This document shows positions 62,126 to 64,000 of a stretch of 64,000 nucleotides of DNA, piece by piece (the first letter of the stretch is position 1; every line of letters begins with the position of its first letter). Under the pieces are notes generated by a model, which was not told the DNA's origin, made no database searches, and saw only the letters and a list, made by a program, of their open reading frames with translations. Position numbers and translations under genes: made by a program. The stretch covers positions 234,756-298,755 of the forward strand of contig JARSSM010000022.1 in assembly GCA_029624735.1 (NCBI GenBank). Direction: 5' to 3'. Source of the DNA: Defluviicoccus sp. Lineage in GTDB: Bacteria; Pseudomonadota; Alphaproteobacteria; Rhodospirillales; Defluviicoccaceae.

Positions 62126-64000
62126 ATGAGCGAAGAACAGGTTTTTCCCGTTCCGGAAGCGGTAGCGAAAACGGCTTGGTGCGATAACGAAAAATACCTG
62201 CAGATGTACAAGCGCTCGGTCGCCGATCCGGAAGGATTTTGGGCCGAGCAGGCAAAACGGATCGACTGGATCAAGCCGTTCACCAAGATTCGGGACGTGA
62301 ACTTCCAGGCGCCGGACGTCCACATTCGCTGGTTCCATGACGGCACGCTGAACGTCTCCGCGAACTGCCTTGACCGCCATCTGGCCAAGCGCGGCGATCA
62401 GGTCGCGCTGCTGTGGGAAGGGGACGACCCGTCGGTCAGCAAGGCGATGACGTACCGCGAACTGCACCGCGAAGTCTGCAAGTTTGCGAACGTTCTGAAG
62501 GGCATCGGCGTCAAGAAGGGCGACCGGGTGACGATCTACCTGCCGATGATCCTCGAACTGCCGATCGCCATGCTGGCGTGCGCGCGCATCGGTGCCGTTC
62601 ATTCGATCGTATTTGGCGGCTTCTCTCCGGACTCGCTCGCCGGCCGCATCCAGGATTGCGATTCGACGGTCGTCGTCACCGCCGACGAAGGCGTGCGCGG
62701 TGGTCGCAAAATCCCCTTGAAGGCGAACACCGACAAAGCGCTCGAGAGCTGCCCCACGGTCGGCAAGTCCGTCGTCGTCCGCCATACCGGCGGCGCGATC
62801 GACTGGGCGGACGGCCGCGACATCTGGTGGGACGACGCGATGGCGAAGGCGTCCACCGATTGCCCGCCTGAAGAGATGAACGCCGAGGACCCGCTGTTCA
62901 TCTTGTACACGTCGGGCTCGACCGGCAAGCCGAAAGGCGTCTTGCACACGACCGGCGGCTACTTGGTCTATACCTCGCTGACGCATCAATACGTCTTCGA
63001 CTACAAGGACGGCGAGATCTATTGGTGCACCGCTGATATCGGCTGGGTCACCGGCCACAGCTACATTGTCTACGGGCCGCTTGCCAACGGTGCCATCAGC
63101 GTGATGTTCGAGGGCGTGCCGAACTACCCGGATGCCTCGCGCTTCTGGCAGGTGGTGGACAAGCACAAGGTCAACATCTTCTATACGGCGCCGACGGCGA
63201 TCCGGGCCTTGATGCGCGAGGGCGAGGGGCCGGTCAAGAAGACCAGCCGGAAGAGCATTCGCATCCTCGGCACGGTCGGTGAACCGATCAATCCGGAAGC
63301 GTGGCTGTGGTACCACCATGTGGTCGGCGAAGACCGCTGCCCGATCGTTGATACGTGGTGGCAGACCGAGACCGGCGGCATCCTGATCACGCCGCTGCCG
63401 GGCGCAACGGCGCTCAAGCCCGGTTCGGCGACCCGGCCCTTCTTCGGCGTCGAGCCCTGCATCGTCGATGCCGACGGCAAGGTGCTCGAAGGCGCAACCT
63501 CGGGCAACCTGTGCATCACCACTGCTTGGCCGGGCATGATGCGCACCGTGTTCCGCGATCACGACCGCTTCGTGCAGACCTACTTCTCGACCTATCCTGG
63601 CAAGTACTTCACTGGCGACGGCTGCCGCCGCGACGCCGACGGCTATTACTGGATTACGGGCCGCGTCGATGACGTCATCAATGTCGCCGGTCACCGACTT
63701 GGCACGGCCGAGGTCGAAAGCGCCCTGGTCGCCCACCCGAAGGTGGCTGAGGCCGCCGTTGTCGGCTTCCCACACGATCTCAAGGGCCAGGGCATCTACG
63801 CCTATGTGACGCTGAACGCGGGCGAGGCGCCGTCCGATGTCCTGCGCAAGGAGCTGGTGCAGTGGGTGCGCCAGGAAATCGGCCCGATCGCGACGCCTGA
63901 CTTCATCCAGTGGGCACCCGGCCTGCCGAAGACCCGTTCCGGCAAGATCATGCGCCGCATTCTGCGCAAGATCGCCGAGAACGATTTCGGCGCGCTGGGC
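62126..64000 (+). CDS. acs: Acetyl-CoA synthetase (3' end outside window)
   Basis: 625 codons are visible from ATG 62126 with no stop, so only the C-terminal ~20-30 residues are missing. It is an AMP-forming acyl-CoA synthetase: [31 protein letters not shown], the phosphate loop [15 protein letters not shown], the acetate-pocket Trp region [11 protein letters not shown], the hinge [23 protein letters not shown], and the acetylatable lysine in [11 protein letters not shown]. It activates acetate to acetyl-CoA, the same product as NifJ. AGGGAGG lies upstream, and a GC-rich hairpin (62061-62077) sits in the leader. Confidence 0.98.
   Translation, partial: MSEEQVFPVPEAVAKTAWCDNEKYLQMYKRSVADPEGFWAEQAKRIDWIKPFTKIRDVNFQAPDVHIRWFHDGTLNVSANCLDRHLAKRGDQVALLWEGDDPSVSKAMTYRELHREVCKFANVLKGIGVKKGDRVTIYLPMILELPIAMLACARIGAVHSIVFGGFSPDSLAGRIQDCDSTVVVTADEGVRGGRKIPLKANTDKALESCPTVGKSVVVRHTGGAIDWADGRDIWWDDAMAKASTDCPPEEMNAEDPLFILYTSGSTGKPKGVLHTTGGYLVYTSLTHQYVFDYKDGEIYWCTADIGWVTGHSYIVYGPLANGAISVMFEGVPNYPDASRFWQVVDKHKVNIFYTAPTAIRALMREGEGPVKKTSRKSIRILGTVGEPINPEAWLWYHHVVGEDRCPIVDTWWQTETGGILITPLPGATALKPGSATRPFFGVEPCIVDADGKVLEGATSGNLCITTAWPGMMRTVFRDHDRFVQTYFSTYPGKYFTGDGCRRDADGYYWITGRVDDVINVAGHRLGTAEVESALVAHPKVAEAAVVGFPHDLKGQGIYAYVTLNAGEAPSDVLRKELVQWVRQEIGPIATPDFIQWAPGLPKTRSGKIMRRILRKIAENDFGALG

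Noticed and set aside
61943..63775. Long minus-strand open frame of about 610 codons opposite acs
   Set aside because: Mirror of the acs coding sequence; no recognisable motif and no ribosome site.
1..64000. CRISPR arrays, insertion sequences or prophage
   Set aside because: No regularly spaced direct repeats, transposase or phage structural genes were recognised.

Overview
The window is a GC-rich bacterial chromosome segment with no phage, insertion sequence or CRISPR array. Gene content points to an alphaproteobacterium, probably Rhodospirillales-like. The evidence is an NDUFA12-type complex I accessory subunit, a hem operon with a mitofilin/Mic60-like protein and HemY, an LdtR-like MarR regulator, a DUF2155 protein, the dgt-argS-SPOR-nagZ-M50-scpA-scpB gene order, and an adenosylcobalamin-dependent ribonucleotide reductase. 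Genus-level assignment is inference.

Region 1 (1-13.5 kb): a truncated TPR lipoprotein (TadD type), an LdtR-like regulator, a GmhB-like phosphatase, an SMR efflux pump and a DUF924 protein. Then comes a minus-strand energy cluster: a GltD-like NAD(P)H oxidoreductase with ferredoxin domain, the single-chain pyruvate:ferredoxin oxidoreductase NifJ and a dihydroorotate-dehydrogenase-like flavoprotein. An NnrU-type membrane protein, a class III nucleotide cyclase and an M20 amidohydrolase follow.

Region 2 (13.6-26.5 kb): clpS-clpA, a CaiB-type CoA-transferase whose Shine-Dalgarno lies in a hairpin, a hicBA toxin-antitoxin pair, a FemAB/DUF482 acyltransferase, a RidA protein, an AroE-like dehydrogenase that lacks its shikimate-binding serines, and a PfkB kinase. 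Next is nrdJ, followed 28 bp downstream by a nucleotidyltransferase-fold protein that resembles CBASS cyclases but has lost its catalytic residues.

Region 3 (26.8-33.6 kb): NDUFA12, two overlapping mlaD-like genes, DUF2155, aat, aroQ, a fused thiS-thiG gene, a DUF4065/SocA-like protein and a Ca2+/Na+ antiporter. Two tandem bulged hairpins follow, then an Rrf2 regulator.

Region 4 (33.6-42.5 kb): the sulfate ABC transporter cysP-T-W-A behind a very AT-rich island, a relic of a HigA antitoxin, and an SHP/diheme-cytochrome/cytochrome b561 operon divergent from a PepSY protein and two-component system. It ends with tRNA-Ser(TGA).

Region 5 (42.5-64 kb): an OmpA-like lipoprotein with a clear terminator, a His-rich pentapeptide-repeat protein, xth and erpA. 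The overlapping dgt-argS-SPOR-nagZ-M50-scpA-scpB run is next, then prlF-yhaV toxin-antitoxin, the minus-strand hemC-hemD-mic60-hemY operon, the plus-strand tsaD-gpsA-yciI-EVE operon and the start of acs, which runs off the window.

Most of the window is ordinary housekeeping. The best candidates for something undescribed are the catalytically degenerate CD-NTase-like protein paired with nrdJ, the paired 3-nt-bulge hairpins at 32.8 kb, the ThiS-ThiG fusion with an internal Gly-Gly, and the histidine-laddered pentapeptide protein.
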